Source of the DNA: Polaromonas sp. JS666
GTDB taxonomy: Bacteria; Pseudomonadota; Gammaproteobacteria; Burkholderiales; Burkholderiaceae_C
Direction of reading: 5' to 3'
Assembly: GCF_900103405.1 (NCBI RefSeq)
Contig: NZ_FNHX01000004.1
Span: 434,001 to 498,000 of the forward strand
DNA length: 64,000 nt
Part shown: piece by piece, positions 9,145 to 18,080 of the stretch
Numbering within the stretch: the stretch's first letter is position 1
How the letters are laid out: every line of letters starts with the position of its first letter
Position numbers and translations under genes: made by a program
The notes under the pieces: generated by a model
What the model was told of the DNA's origin: nothing
Database searches by the model: none
Seen by the model: the letters and a program-made list of their open reading frames with translations, nothing else

Positions 9145-9194
9145 CTGCATGTCTCTGAACAACTTGTGGGTGATCTGTGGATCAGTGTGTATTA
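9117..9194. promoter_or_regulatory. Cluster of DnaA-box-like 9-mers
   Basis: Two perfect matches to TTATNCACA lie in the same orientation 11 bp apart: TTATACACA (9117-9125) and TTATTCACA (9128-9136). Two one-mismatch copies lie on the opposite strand: TGTGGATCA (9176-9184) and TGTGTATTA (9186-9194). A weaker TGTGGGTGA is at 9165-9173. The surrounding sequence is far more AT-rich than its neighbours. In this group oriC normally lies by dnaA, which is not here, so a DnaA-titration or regulatory site is more likely than the origin. Confidence 0.5.
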
Positions 9195-9338
9195 CCCAAA
9201 ATCAAGTTGGAAAGCGGGATTTTGGAGTCCCCGATATATCCAAAAGACACAGAGGCAAGCCCCTATTCTACCGAAATCCGTCCGTGACCTGATTTTGTTG
9301 TGAGCAGTCACTAACAAAAAGCAAGTACCGGGCCGCTG

Positions 9339-9352
9339 AAAAATATATTTTT
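9339..9352. repeat. Perfect 14-bp AT palindrome
   Basis: AAAAATATATTTTT is a perfect palindrome made only of A and T, about 145 bp from the DnaA-box cluster and next to the mucD terminator. Such AT-only stretches unwind easily and could serve as a melting element or simply add to the mucD 3' structure. No protein site is recognised. Confidence 0.5.
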
Positions 9353-9362
9353 GAGAGGGCTT

Positions 9363-9428
9363 AAAAAAGGCCTGGATACCGGCAAAACCCATAAACCCCA
9401 GCAGGGTATGGGGGCCTTCCAGGCCTTT
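9363..9428 (-). terminator. Branched intrinsic terminator of the rpoE-mucD operon
   Basis: Two 11-nt arms AAAGGCCTGGA (9366-9376) and TCCAGGCCTTT (9418-9428) are perfectly complementary and enclose a second stem CCCATA/TATGGG (9388-9393 with 9407-9412). On the minus strand the outer arm runs directly into six T residues (9363-9368). It lies 88 bp after the mucD stop, the right place to end the sigma-E operon transcript. Confidence 0.7.
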
Positions 9429-9515
9429 GGGTGGGTACCCGGCGCCAGGGCACAGGCCCTGACCGGACGTGAATGAACCCGTTGATTCAGCCTGGGCCCG
9501 CCCCTGCGATGCCGG

Positions 9516-10973
9516 TTAGCGCGCGGGCCGGATCAGCGCGTATTGCGCCCATTCACCACGGCGGAACAGCACGTTGATGGCCTTGGTCTTGTCGATCTTG
9601 GCAAGGGCCGCTTCGAATTCCTTGACGCTGGTGATTTCCGAATTGGCGATCGCCACGATCACGTCGCCTTCGCGAAGGCCGGCACGCGAAGCCGCGGCTT
9701 CGGCCGTGTCCACCTTGACGCCGCCCTTGATCTTGAGTTCCTTCTTCTGCGCGTCGCTCACTTCGCTGACCACCAGGCCCAGCGCCTGGGCCGCGCCCAC
9801 GGCCGGCGCCTTGGGTTCAGGGCCCGAAGCCTTGCGCGCCGGTTTTTCAGGCTCGACCTCGCCGATGGTGACCGAGAGGTCCTTGCTCGCGCCGCGCCTG
9901 AAGACGGTCACCACGGCCTTGGTGCCGGGCTTCACGTTGCCGACCATGCGCGGCAGGTCGCTGGATTTTTCGATGGGCTTGCCGTCGAACTTGATGATGA
10001 TGTCGCCGGCCTCGATGCCGGCTTTTTCGGCGGGTGCGCCGCTTTCAACGCCGCGGACCAAAGCACCCTGCGCCTTGCCCAGGCCTATGGATTCGGCCAC
10101 GTCCTTGGTGACCTGATCGATCTGCACGCCGATGCGGCCGCGCGTGACCCTGCCGCTGCTGCGCAGCTGGTCGGATACGCGGGCGGCCTCATCAATGGGA
10201 ATGGCAAAGGAAATGCCCTGGAAGCCGCCCGAGCGCGAGTAGATCTGGCTGTTGATGCCGACCACTTCGCCGCGCATATTGATCAGCGGGCCGCCCGAGT
10301 TGCCCGGGTTGATGGCCACGTCGGTCTGGATGAAGGGCAGGTAGTCGCCGGTGTCGCGCTGCTTGGCGCTCACGATGCCCGCCGTCACGGTGTTCTCAAG
10401 GCCGAAAGGCGAGCCTATGGCCATCACCCATTCGCCCACCTTGAGGCGGTTGATGTCGCCGATCTTGACGGCCGGCAGGCCGGTTGCCTCGATCTTCACC
10501 ACGGCCACGTCGCTGCGCTTGTCGGCGCCGATGATCTTGGCCTTGAATTCGCGCTTGTCCGCCAGGGTGACGAGAACCTCATCGGCGCCCTCCACCACAT
10601 GGGCATTGGTCATGACAAAGCCGTCCGCCGTCAGGATGAAACCGGAGCCCACGCCGCGCGGCTGGTCTTCGTCGGGCTGCCCGCGGTCGGGCCGGGGCAC
10701 GCGCGGCATATTGGGCGGCACCGGGATCCCGAAGCGCTTGAAGAACTCCAGCATCTGCTCGTCGGCGCTTCCGCCGGCCGAGGGTTTGGCTTTTTCCAGG
10801 GTGCGGATATTGACCACCGACGGGCCCACCTGCTCCACCAGATCCGTGAAATCGGGCAAAGTGCGGGTTTGCGCCCATGCGGGCGCCACCGGCACCAGCG
10901 TGGCGACTGCGGCAGCCGCCACCAGACCGGCTGTCAGGCAGGAGCGCAGGGGTTTCCAGTTCAATTCAAGCAT
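9516..10973 (-). CDS. mucD: Periplasmic Do-like serine protease MucD/DegP
   Basis: Envelope-stress protease/chaperone of the HtrA family (S1C). The catalytic triad is visible: His in NAHVVEG, Asp in RSDVAVVKI and Ser in NPGNSGGPL. A Sec signal peptide ends near AWAQ (about residues 15-35), and two PDZ domains follow (GALVRGVESGAPAEKAGI and the C-terminal GLREGDVIVAIAN). I chose the ATG at 10973 because GACGAGG lies about 8 bases before it; a TTG at 10988 is also open. It is the last gene after rpoE-rseA-rseB, the standard sigma-E operon of this order. Length 485 aa. Confidence 0.93.
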   Translation of the reverse strand: MLELNWKPLRSCLTAGLVAAAAVATLVPVAPAWAQTRTLPDFTDLVEQVGPSVVNIRTLEKAKPSAGGSADEQMLEFFKRFGIPVPPNMPRVPRPDRGQPDEDQPRGVGSGFILTADGFVMTNAHVVEGADEVLVTLADKREFKAKIIGADKRSDVAVVKIEATGLPAVKIGDINRLKVGEWVMAIGSPFGLENTVTAGIVSAKQRDTGDYLPFIQTDVAINPGNSGGPLINMRGEVVGINSQIYSRSGGFQGISFAIPIDEAARVSDQLRSSGRVTRGRIGVQIDQVTKDVAESIGLGKAQGALVRGVESGAPAEKAGIEAGDIIIKFDGKPIEKSSDLPRMVGNVKPGTKAVVTVFRRGASKDLSVTIGEVEPEKPARKASGPEPKAPAVGAAQALGLVVSEVSDAQKKELKIKGGVKVDTAEAAASRAGLREGDVIVAIANSEITSVKEFEAALAKIDKTKAINVLFRRGEWAQYALIRPAR

Positions 10974-11039
10974 CGTCAGCCTCGTCAAAAATAGGGGTCG
11001 TCAGGCAATCCGGTCCATCGCCGGAACGCCAGGGGCATA

Positions 11040-12053
11040 TTATTTCTTGCGCTCCAGACCGTTGGCAAAGAGCTTGAGGGTGGCCATGGGAACTTCGCCC
11101 ATGACGGTGACCCAATAGGCATCGAGCTGCCGCGTGATGGTCTGCGTGGCGCCCATCGACAGGCTGGACTCCCTCTCATGGCGTTGCCGGTCGAAGGGCT
11201 CCACAAAGATGGACACCGAGGCCAGGCCGTCCGAAAAAATCCATTGCAGGGGTTCTTCGCCGGGCGCCGGGTTGGCCGTCGCCGGCCGCTTGTAGCAGCT
11301 CATGGGCTTGAAGCCCGCCACCGGTGCCTTCAGGACCCAGCCTTCGGCGCTGGCGGTGGTTTTCACCAGGACCGGTTTCTCGACCCGGTAGCCGTCGACC
11401 TTGCCCATCATCTGCAGCAGCTTGTCCATCTTGACCGGAGCATCGAGCTGCAGCTCGGAAAACGCCGCCTGCTCCAGCACCTTGCCGTCGGTGTCCAGCG
11501 TCTGCAGCTTCACGACCAGGCCTTTTTTCTGCTCGGTCCAGACGCGGTAGCCAAAGCGCATGCTGTCCTTGGGCACCAGCAGCACGATGTCGGCTTCGAC
11601 GCCGGCCACGCGCTCGGCGCCCTCCTGCTTGACCTTGTAGTAATCGGCGATACGGCCGTCGGCAGACTGCAGCAGTTGCGGGAACATGCCCAGCGACTCG
11701 CGCTTTTCACTGCGGACCACCTTGTGGTCGGGCATGAAGGTGACCACCTGGTCGTTGTGGCGGAAGATGGAGCGCGGCGCGCCCGTGAGCGTTTCGACCC
11801 GCTCCATCTGCTGGTCGCCCTCGCAGACATGCCAGATCTTGGCGCTGGACATGGCGCCGCCTGACGAGACCACAAAGGTGCCGATGTAGGAGCGCTTTCG
11901 GGAGGCCTCGTGCATGCGCATCAGCCAGTCGTTGATGCTGCGGGATTCCACGGCAGATGCCGCGGGGGCAGGCGTGGCCTGTGCCGCTACATAGCCCACG
12001 GCCGGCAAGGTGCACCCTGCCAGGGCGAGAAGACGAAGTAGCTTGAGGTTCAT
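11040..12053 (-). CDS. rseB: Sigma-E regulatory protein RseB/MucB
   Basis: Periplasmic negative regulator that binds the anti-sigma factor RseA and shields it from proteolysis until misaligned outer-membrane lipids or proteins are sensed. A signal peptide covers residues about 1-24 (ends AAQA), followed by the lipoprotein-like MucB/RseB fold with SRSINDWLMRMHEASRKRSYIGTF and the C-terminal domain containing LDAYWVTVMGEVP. Length 337 aa is usual. The gene lies 36 bp after rseA and 66 bp before mucD in the same direction. Confidence 0.9.
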   Translation of the reverse strand: MNLKLLRLLALAGCTLPAVGYVAAQATPAPAASAVESRSINDWLMRMHEASRKRSYIGTFVVSSGGAMSSAKIWHVCEGDQQMERVETLTGAPRSIFRHNDQVVTFMPDHKVVRSEKRESLGMFPQLLQSADGRIADYYKVKQEGAERVAGVEADIVLLVPKDSMRFGYRVWTEQKKGLVVKLQTLDTDGKVLEQAAFSELQLDAPVKMDKLLQMMGKVDGYRVEKPVLVKTTASAEGWVLKAPVAGFKPMSCYKRPATANPAPGEEPLQWIFSDGLASVSIFVEPFDRQRHERESSLSMGATQTITRQLDAYWVTVMGEVPMATLKLFANGLERKK

Positions 12054-12089
12054 GGTGTCGCCAAAGCCCGGTCGCTGTGCAGCCTGCGC

Positions 12090-12740
12090 TCAGCGCGCTG
12101 CATTGCGAGGCGTCTCGAAAGTGGCATTGCGCAGAAAGCCCGACGGCTCCTGCAGCGCCGAGGTGCCGCCCAGCTGTTTGTGCGCGGCCAGCAGTTCCTC
12201 AAGCCGCGCATCGCGCACCACCGGGCCTTGCGGCGAGGCGACCACCACCACCTGCTGGGCAGAAGTGGGAGAACTGGGCGCCTGGGCCAGCTGCGGCGCG
12301 GCGGCGGGGGTCAGCAGGCCGGCGGCATTCCATGCGATGGCGGACACCGCCGCGAGCGAGGCAAAGCCCGCCACCAGCTTCCAGCGGAACTCGCCGTCGT
12401 TGGCAGCTTGGCCGCGGTGATCAGGCGGGGCCGCGGGCAAATCCTGGACGGCCGGCTGGACGGGACGAGGCGCAGCGGCCGGCGAGGCTTCCTGCGCCAG
12501 GCGCTGGTTCAGGCGGCTCAGGAATGCCGGGTTCGCGCCGCGCGCGCCATGGGCAGACCGTAGCGCATCGCCGATCAGGTGATAGGTATCCCAGCACGCA
12601 AGCGCTGAATCATCATGCCGGCTGGCGTGAAGCGCGGCCGCAAAGTCTTCCCCGCCCAGTTGGCCATCGGCCAAGGCGGACATGAGTTCGCTGGTTTGCA
12701 TAGACGGTTTCATGATGTTTTTGCTGTTCGTGGGGTTCAT
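12090..12740 (-). CDS. rseA: Anti-sigma-E factor RseA/MucA
   Basis: Single-pass inner-membrane protein that sequesters RpoE; its cleavage by DegS/RseP frees the sigma factor. The cytoplasmic N-terminus MQTSELMSALADGQL followed by CWDTYHLIGDALR is the RseA N-terminal domain (about residues 14-80). A hydrophobic helix at about 120-143 (KLVAGFASLAAVSAIAWNAAG) is followed by a periplasmic tail where RseB would bind. Start at 12740; a shorter start at 12713 is possible. It lies 24 bp after rpoE, consistent with co-transcription. Confidence 0.88.
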   Translation of the reverse strand: MNPTNSKNIMKPSMQTSELMSALADGQLGGEDFAAALHASRHDDSALACWDTYHLIGDALRSAHGARGANPAFLSRLNQRLAQEASPAAAPRPVQPAVQDLPAAPPDHRGQAANDGEFRWKLVAGFASLAAVSAIAWNAAGLLTPAAAPQLAQAPSSPTSAQQVVVVASPQGPVVRDARLEELLAAHKQLGGTSALQEPSGFLRNATFETPRNAAR

Positions 12741-12764
12741 GGATGGCTCCTGGATGCCGCGGCC

Positions 12765-13409
12765 TTACCAGCGCTTGCCGCTCTGGTTTTCCAGCAAAGG
12801 CTTCACCTTCTGCGAAATCGCTTCACGCGCCCTGAAAATCCGGGAGCGCACCGTGCCTATGGGGCAATCCATGGCCTCCGAGATCTCTTCATAGCTCAGC
12901 CCTTCGATTTCACGCAGGGTGATGGCCTGGCGGAGCTCTTCCGGCAAGGCTTCCATGGCGGCATTGATGATCTCCGCGATTTCCTTGCTGGCCAGCACGG
13001 CATCCGGCGTTTCCGAGCTTGTTAGTTCGTTTTCCAGCGGGGAAGTTTCATCGCTTTCCTCGCTTTGGCCCGATTTGAAGGCATTTTCTGAAACGGTCGG
13101 GTCCCGTTTGAGGTCCATCAGGGCCTTTTTCGCGGTATTCACGGCGATCCGGTACAGCCAGGTGTAAAACTGGGCCTCACCCCTGAACTGCGCCAGGGCC
13201 CGGTAGGCCCGGATAAACGTCTCCTGGGCGATGTCCTCCACAAGGTCGACATCGCGGACCATGCGGCCTATCAGGCGCTGGATGCGCCGCTGGTACTTGA
13301 TGACCAGGAGCTCATAGGCTTTCTGGTCGCCCGCGACCGTGCGCTCGACCAGCATGGCGTCGCTGTCGGTGGCTTTTTCCAGCGGCAAAAGTGGCAGGTC
13401 GGCGCTCAT
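12765..13409 (-). CDS. rpoE: Extracytoplasmic-stress sigma factor RpoE
   Basis: ECF sigma factor of the RpoE/AlgU group. Region 2 is visible in LVEDIAQETFIRAYRAL and FYTWLYRIAVNTAKK, region 4 in EGLSYEEISEAMDCPIGTVRSRIFRAREAI. I chose MSADLPLLPLEK at 13409, giving 214 aa, because the open frame upstream overlaps the preceding gene and has no family similarity. The ATG overlaps the upstream stop by four bases (ATGA, 13406-13409). The next genes are its regulators rseA and rseB and its target-type protease mucD. Confidence 0.95.
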   Translation of the reverse strand: MSADLPLLPLEKATDSDAMLVERTVAGDQKAYELLVIKYQRRIQRLIGRMVRDVDLVEDIAQETFIRAYRALAQFRGEAQFYTWLYRIAVNTAKKALMDLKRDPTVSENAFKSGQSEESDETSPLENELTSSETPDAVLASKEIAEIINAAMEALPEELRQAITLREIEGLSYEEISEAMDCPIGTVRSRIFRAREAISQKVKPLLENQSGKRW

Positions 13410-13924
13410 GAAGGGTTTGGCCCGCCGTCTAAGGAATGCATAGCCCCCGATACTGCCACAGCTGCTTTGTGCGGCGAATAAACCGCCCTGCGCAAGTCCA
13501 GCCAGCGCTCGGGCATGCTGCGCCGTTCCATCCAGAGCCACAAACAGGCGTGGGCCTGGTTTTCAAGCCGCAGCAGCAGGATATTCTGGAAATCGGCCAG
13601 GACCGACAGGCCGTATTCGGCGACACCGGCCTGGTAGCCCGGGCTTTCCCAGCGCCAGACCGCGCCGTCCCAGGCGAGCTGGCCTGCCGGGGCGTTTCGC
13701 CAGCCGACGTAGGCCGCCGCCCCGGCTGCGGCAACACAGACAAGCGCCAGCGCGATACGCCAGTCAAGCCGCCCGGCGCCCTGGAGAAACCACAGCAGGG
13801 TCAGTAACAAGCCGCAAAGCCACAGGCCCAGCAAGAGCGCGCCCAGAAAACGCGAACGCCCCAACGGATAAACAACCGGAGGGGCGTTGTGCGTAGCCAA
13901 GGGCTTGCGAAGCGCGGCTAACAA
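13406..13924 (-). CDS. Hypothetical membrane protein between fabF and rpoE
   Basis: Unrecognised protein of up to 172 aa. Two hydrophobic helices are visible (LGALLLGLWLCGLLLTLLWFL, about residues 28-48, and IALALVCVAAAGAAAYVGW, about 57-75), then a soluble C-terminal domain rich in Trp and Arg (WLWMERRSMPERW). No ATG precedes the helices; TTG at 13924, directly after the fabF TGA, is the likeliest start. Its end overlaps rpoE by four bases, so it may set RpoE translation. A similarly placed small membrane protein is common in related genomes; its function is unknown to me. Confidence 0.65.
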   Translation of the reverse strand: MLAALRKPLATHNAPPVVYPLGRSRFLGALLLGLWLCGLLLTLLWFLQGAGRLDWRIALALVCVAAAGAAAYVGWRNAPAGQLAWDGAVWRWESPGYQAGVAEYGLSVLADFQNILLLRLENQAHACLWLWMERRSMPERWLDLRRAVYSPHKAAVAVSGAMHSLDGGPNPS

Positions 13925-15169
13925 TCAGGCGCGCTTGAAAACCAGCGTGCCGTTGGTGCCGCCGAAGCCGAAGTTGTTTTTCACGGCAACTTCGATCCTG
14001 GCGTCACGCGCGGTATTGGCGCAGTAGTCGAGGTCGCACTCGGGGTCCTGGTTGAAGATATTGATGGTCGGCGGAATCTTCTGGTGGTGCAGCGAGAGCA
14101 CGGTAAACACCGATTCGATGCCGCCGGCCCCGCCCAGCAGGTGGCCGGTCATGGATTTGGTGGAGCTGACCATCAGCTTTTTGGCATGGTCGCCGAAAGC
14201 CGCCTTGATGGCGTTGGTTTCGTTGAGGTCGCCCAGCGGCGTGGACGTGCCGTGCGCATTGAGGTACTGGACCTCGTCGGCATTGACACCGGCATTCTTC
14301 AAGGCCATCACCATGGAGCGGCGCGGGCCGTCGATATCGGGCGCAGTCATGTGGAACGCGTCGGCGCTCATGCCGAAGCCGGTCAGCTCGGCATAAATTT
14401 TCGCGCCGCGGGCCTTGGCGTGTTCGTACTCTTCGAGCACCAGCACGCCGCCGCCTTCGCCCAGCACAAAACCGTCGCGGTCCTTGTCCCAGGGGCGCGA
14501 GGCCGTTTTCGGGTCGTCATTGCGGGTGGACAAGGCACGGGCCGCCGCGAAGCCGCCTATGCCCAGGGGAGACACGCAAGACTCCGCGCCGCCGGCCACC
14601 ATCACGTCGCAATCACCGTACTCGATCATGCGAGCCGACAGGCCGATCGCGTGAAGGCCGGTGGTGCAGGCCGTGACGACCGCGATGTTGGGGCCTTTGA
14701 AGCCGAACTTGATGGACACATGCCCCGAGATCATGTTGATGATGGAGGCAGGCACAAAAAACGGGGAGATCCGGCGCGGGCCGCGATTGACCAGTTCGGT
14801 GTGCATCTGCTCGATCATCGGCAAACCGCCGATGCCCGAGCCGATATTGCAGCCTATGCGCGTGGCCATCTCGTCACCCAGCGCCTCGCCGGTCGGCAAG
14901 CCGCTGTCGGCGACCGCCTGGAAGGCCGCGGCCAGGCCCAGGTGGATGAACCGGTCCATGTGCCGGGCTTCTTTTTCGGGGATGTAGTCCGCGATATTGA
15001 AACCCTTGACCTCGCCGGCGAATTTGCAGGCGAGGTTGCTGGCATCAAACCCGGTGACAAGATCAATCCCGGGCTTGCCGGCAAGAAGATTGGTCCAGGA
15101 CTCGGCCACGGTATTACCTACCGGGCTGACGCAACCCAGACCTGTCACGACGACACGACGACGGCTCAT
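13925..15169 (-). CDS. fabF: Beta-ketoacyl-ACP synthase II
   Basis: Condensing enzyme that elongates acyl-ACP with malonyl-ACP in type II fatty-acid synthesis. The catalytic Cys is in [12 protein letters not shown], the two His residues in [11 protein letters not shown] and [10 protein letters not shown]. At 414 aa it has the normal KAS II length. It follows acpP by 84 bp on the same strand, the usual acpP-fabF order, and the stop abuts the next gene. Confidence 0.97.
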   Translation of the reverse strand: MSRRRVVVTGLGCVSPVGNTVAESWTNLLAGKPGIDLVTGFDASNLACKFAGEVKGFNIADYIPEKEARHMDRFIHLGLAAAFQAVADSGLPTGEALGDEMATRIGCNIGSGIGGLPMIEQMHTELVNRGPRRISPFFVPASIINMISGHVSIKFGFKGPNIAVVTACTTGLHAIGLSARMIEYGDCDVMVAGGAESCVSPLGIGGFAAARALSTRNDDPKTASRPWDKDRDGFVLGEGGGVLVLEEYEHAKARGAKIYAELTGFGMSADAFHMTAPDIDGPRRSMVMALKNAGVNADEVQYLNAHGTSTPLGDLNETNAIKAAFGDHAKKLMVSSTKSMTGHLLGGAGGIESVFTVLSLHHQKIPPTINIFNQDPECDLDYCANTARDARIEVAVKNNFGFGGTNGTLVFKRA

Positions 15170-15253
15170 TCAGAAATCCTGAAAAGAACCTGAAAAGGCC
15201 CTGTGGCTTTTCAGGCTTGGTGACGGCAGAGTCACAGGCGCAAACCTGCGGCC

Positions 15254-15550
<297 letters not shown>

Positions 15551-15614
15551 CTAAGCACCGCGCCGGACGGATAAAAACCGGCTTCGATTTCCCGTGTTTT
15601 ACCACTGTCAAGCC

Positions 15615-15633
15615 GCGGTTTTCATGAAACCGC
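15615..15633. other. Hairpin in the fabG-acpP gap
   Basis: GCGGTTT (15615-15621) and AAACCGC (15627-15633) form a 7-bp stem with a 5-nt loop about 20 bp after the fabG stop. No T-run follows on the minus strand, so it is not a clear terminator; it may stabilise or process the mRNA between fabG and the highly expressed acpP. Confidence 0.4.
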
Positions 15634-15652
15634 TGCCTGACGGCCCCAAGGC

Positions 15653-16399
15653 CTACATATACATGCCGCCGTTGACGTGAATCTCCTGGCCGGTGATGTA
15701 AGCCGCTTGCGGGCTGGCCACAAAGGCCACGGCGTGCGCAATGTCTTGTGGCTTGCCCAAATGGCCCAGCGGTATCTGCCCCAGCAGCGCTTTTTGCTGC
15801 TCTTCGGGCAAGCCGGCCGTCATGTCGGTCTCGATAAAGCCCGGCGCCACACAATTAACCGTGATGTTGCGCGAACCGAGCTCGCGTGCCAGCGCGCGCG
15901 TCATGCCGGCCACGCCGGCCTTGGCGGCCGCGTAATTGGACTGGCCCGCGTTGCCCGAGGCGCCGACCACCGAGGTGATGCTGATGATGCGGCCGTAGCG
16001 CTGCTTCATCATGGTGCGCATCACCGCGCGGCTCATGCGGAACACGGCCTTGAGGTTGGTATCCAGCACCGCGTCCCAGTCTTCGTCCTTCAGGCGCATC
16101 GCCAGCATGTCGCGCGTGATGCCCGCGTTGTTGACCAGCACCTGCAGGCCGCCGTGTTCCTTGACGATGGCCTCGATCAGCGCTTCGGCCGCGACGGCGT
16201 CGTTCACGTTCAGGTTCTTGCCGGCGCAGCCCGGGAAAGCCGCGAGGGCCTGGCCGATTTTGGCCGCGCCTTCGTCGCTGGTCGCCGTGCCTATGACCTT
16301 GAGGCCCTTCTGGGCCAACTCGAGCGCGATGGCCGCGCCTATGCCGCGCGACGCGCCGGTGACCAGCGCGACCTGGCCTTCAAACTTCACTTCGCTCAT
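15653..16399 (-). CDS. fabG: 3-oxoacyl-ACP reductase
   Basis: NADPH-dependent reductase of the short-chain dehydrogenase family, reducing 3-oxoacyl-ACP. The cofactor motif TGASRGIGAAIA is near residue 15, NNAGITRD near residue 88, and the catalytic Ser/Tyr/Lys set is in SITSVVG and SNYAAAKAG. It ends GGMYM. Length 248 aa is normal. The ATG overlaps the fabD stop by four bases (16396-16399), so the two are translationally coupled. Confidence 0.97.
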   Translation of the reverse strand: MSEVKFEGQVALVTGASRGIGAAIALELAQKGLKVIGTATSDEGAAKIGQALAAFPGCAGKNLNVNDAVAAEALIEAIVKEHGGLQVLVNNAGITRDMLAMRLKDEDWDAVLDTNLKAVFRMSRAVMRTMMKQRYGRIISITSVVGASGNAGQSNYAAAKAGVAGMTRALARELGSRNITVNCVAPGFIETDMTAGLPEEQQKALLGQIPLGHLGKPQDIAHAVAFVASPQAAYITGQEIHVNGGMYM

Positions 16400-17346
16400 G
16401 CCAGTAACTCCTTCACTTCCGCCAGTGAGGCGGGATCAAACAGGGGAACGCCCGCCAATTCGGGATCGATTCTTTTGGCCATGCCGGCCAGCACCTTGCC
16501 CGGCCCGCACTCGACCAGCGTGGTGAGGCCGCGCGCCTTGATGGCTTGCACGCATTCCACCCAGCGCACGGGACCGAAGGCCTGGCGGTACAGCGCCGCG
16601 CGGATGCGGTCCGCGTCCGTTTCGACGGCCACATCGATATTGTTGACGACCGGGATTGCCGGTGCCGCGAAATCGACGGCGGCCAGCTTTTCACGCAGCT
16701 TCTCGGCCGCGGGCTTCATGAGGCTGGAGTGAAAGGGTGCCGACACCGGCAGCGGCAAGGCGCGCTTGGCGCCATTGGCCTTGAGCACTTCACAGGCTTT
16801 CTCGACCGCGGCCTTGCTGCCCGCGATGACGGTCTGCATCGGGTCGTTGAAGTTGACGGCCTCCACCACTTCGGCGGTGTTGGCGCCGAAGCTGCGCACG
16901 GCCTCGGCGCAGCCTTCGATCACCTTGGAGGCTTCCATGCCCAGGATGGCCGCCATCGCGCCGACGCCGACCGGCACGGCGTCCTGCATGGCCTGCGCGC
17001 GAAAGCGCACCAGCGGTGCGGCCTGCGCCAGCGTCAGCACGCCGGAAGCCACCAGCGCGGAATATTCGCCCAGCGAATGGCCCGCCACGGCGGCCGGCGC
17101 CGCGCCGGTCTCGGCCATCCAGGCGCGGTAGGCCGCCACGCCGGCGACCAGCATCACGGGCTGGGTGTTGGTGGTCAGGGCCAGCGCCTCCTTGGGGCCT
17201 TCCTTGATCAGGCGGCCGACATCCTCGCCGAGCGCCTCGGAGGCTTCGGCCAGCGTCTGCGCGACCACAGGATGGTCGCCCCAGGCGTCCAGCATGCCGA
17301 CCGACTGCGAGCCCTGGCCGGGAAAAACAATGGCAAACGATTTCAA
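16396..17346 (-). CDS. fabD: Malonyl-CoA:ACP transacylase
   Basis: Loads malonyl groups from CoA onto ACP. The catalytic Ser is in AGHSLGEYSALVAS, near residue 90, the N-terminus has FPGQGSQSVGML, and the catalytic His is in SAPFHSSLM. Length 316 aa is usual. It is separated from fabH, its usual direct neighbour, by two unrelated genes (17439-19413). Confidence 0.96.
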   Translation of the reverse strand: MKSFAIVFPGQGSQSVGMLDAWGDHPVVAQTLAEASEALGEDVGRLIKEGPKEALALTTNTQPVMLVAGVAAYRAWMAETGAAPAAVAGHSLGEYSALVASGVLTLAQAAPLVRFRAQAMQDAVPVGVGAMAAILGMEASKVIEGCAEAVRSFGANTAEVVEAVNFNDPMQTVIAGSKAAVEKACEVLKANGAKRALPLPVSAPFHSSLMKPAAEKLREKLAAVDFAAPAIPVVNNIDVAVETDADRIRAALYRQAFGPVRWVECVQAIKARGLTTLVECGPGKVLAGMAKRIDPELAGVPLFDPASLAEVKELLA

Positions 17347-17438
17347 ATGATTACTCCATGGATCGAATTCTTGGATCGCGCAAAGGCGCCCGCATGCATT
17401 TTAAGAAGATGAACAGCCATTTTTTGAAGCGCGGCCTC

Positions 17439-18080
17439 TCAAGCCGAAGACGGCATGGCGCCATGGCGAGCAGCCCGAAGCCGCGCAAGCCCCCAGACGA
17501 TGGCCGATTTGATGCACTGAAAAATTGCCGCAACTGCCAGCCAGGGGTCAATGAGGTAATCCCACAGGTTGGTGGACTCCAGCGCGCCGGCCACCCAGGC
17601 CAGCAAAGCCAGGGCCACCAGCATTGGCAGCAGGCGCAAGCCCCCGGCCCAGCAGGCCAGCGACAGCGCCAGAAGCGCCGCCCAGAGAGCCGGCGAGCCC
17701 CAGCCCAACCGGTAGGCATCCCAATCGCCCCAGCCCAGGGCCAGGGGATACAAAAACAATGCGCCGGCCGCGAAGGCAAGGCTCAGCACCATGCGTTCAT
17801 GCTGCGCCACGGGGGCCATGCCGCGCAGGCGCCGGTACATACCCAGGCAAGCGATGGCCACCAGGGAAATGCTCAGGTCCGAACTGATGCCGCGCACATA
17901 CGCGACCAGCGGCAAACGGGCCGGGCCCACCGGGCACCACAGCAGCAAGAACACCGCGGCGCTGGCCCACTTGCCCCAGGGCGTGACGCCATGCCGCCAG
18001 TTCAGCAGGCGCAGGCAGCCGGCGCTGAGCACCAGGTTGATGCCCAGCAGGGCAATCAGGTCATTTGCCGGAGGAAACAT
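17439..18080 (-). CDS. Polytopic membrane protein of unknown function
   Basis: Unrecognised 213-aa protein with about six hydrophobic helices, for example LIALLGINLVLSAGCLRLL, WASAAVFLLLWCPVG, MVLSLAFAAGALFLYPLAL and LWAALLALSLACWAGGL, and a basic C-terminus. It overlaps the end of the sialidase-like gene upstream by 20 bases, so the pair is probably made together. No catalytic motif is visible. The overlap suggests the two products work together at the inner membrane, but this is inference. Confidence 0.65.
   Translation of the reverse strand: MFPPANDLIALLGINLVLSAGCLRLLNWRHGVTPWGKWASAAVFLLLWCPVGPARLPLVAYVRGISSDLSISLVAIACLGMYRRLRGMAPVAQHERMVLSLAFAAGALFLYPLALGWGDWDAYRLGWGSPALWAALLALSLACWAGGLRLLPMLVALALLAWVAGALESTNLWDYLIDPWLAVAAIFQCIKSAIVWGLARLRAARHGAMPSSA

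Noticed and set aside
9089..9292. 67-codon plus-strand frame in the lepA-mucD gap
   Set aside because: No ribosome site, unusual composition, overlaps the DnaA-box cluster; better explained as non-coding.
9001..9362. Chromosomal replication origin
   Set aside because: DnaA boxes and an AT palindrome are present, but dnaA, dnaN, rpmH and gidA are absent and the flanking genes are the sigma-E/lepA block; a secondary DnaA site is more likely.
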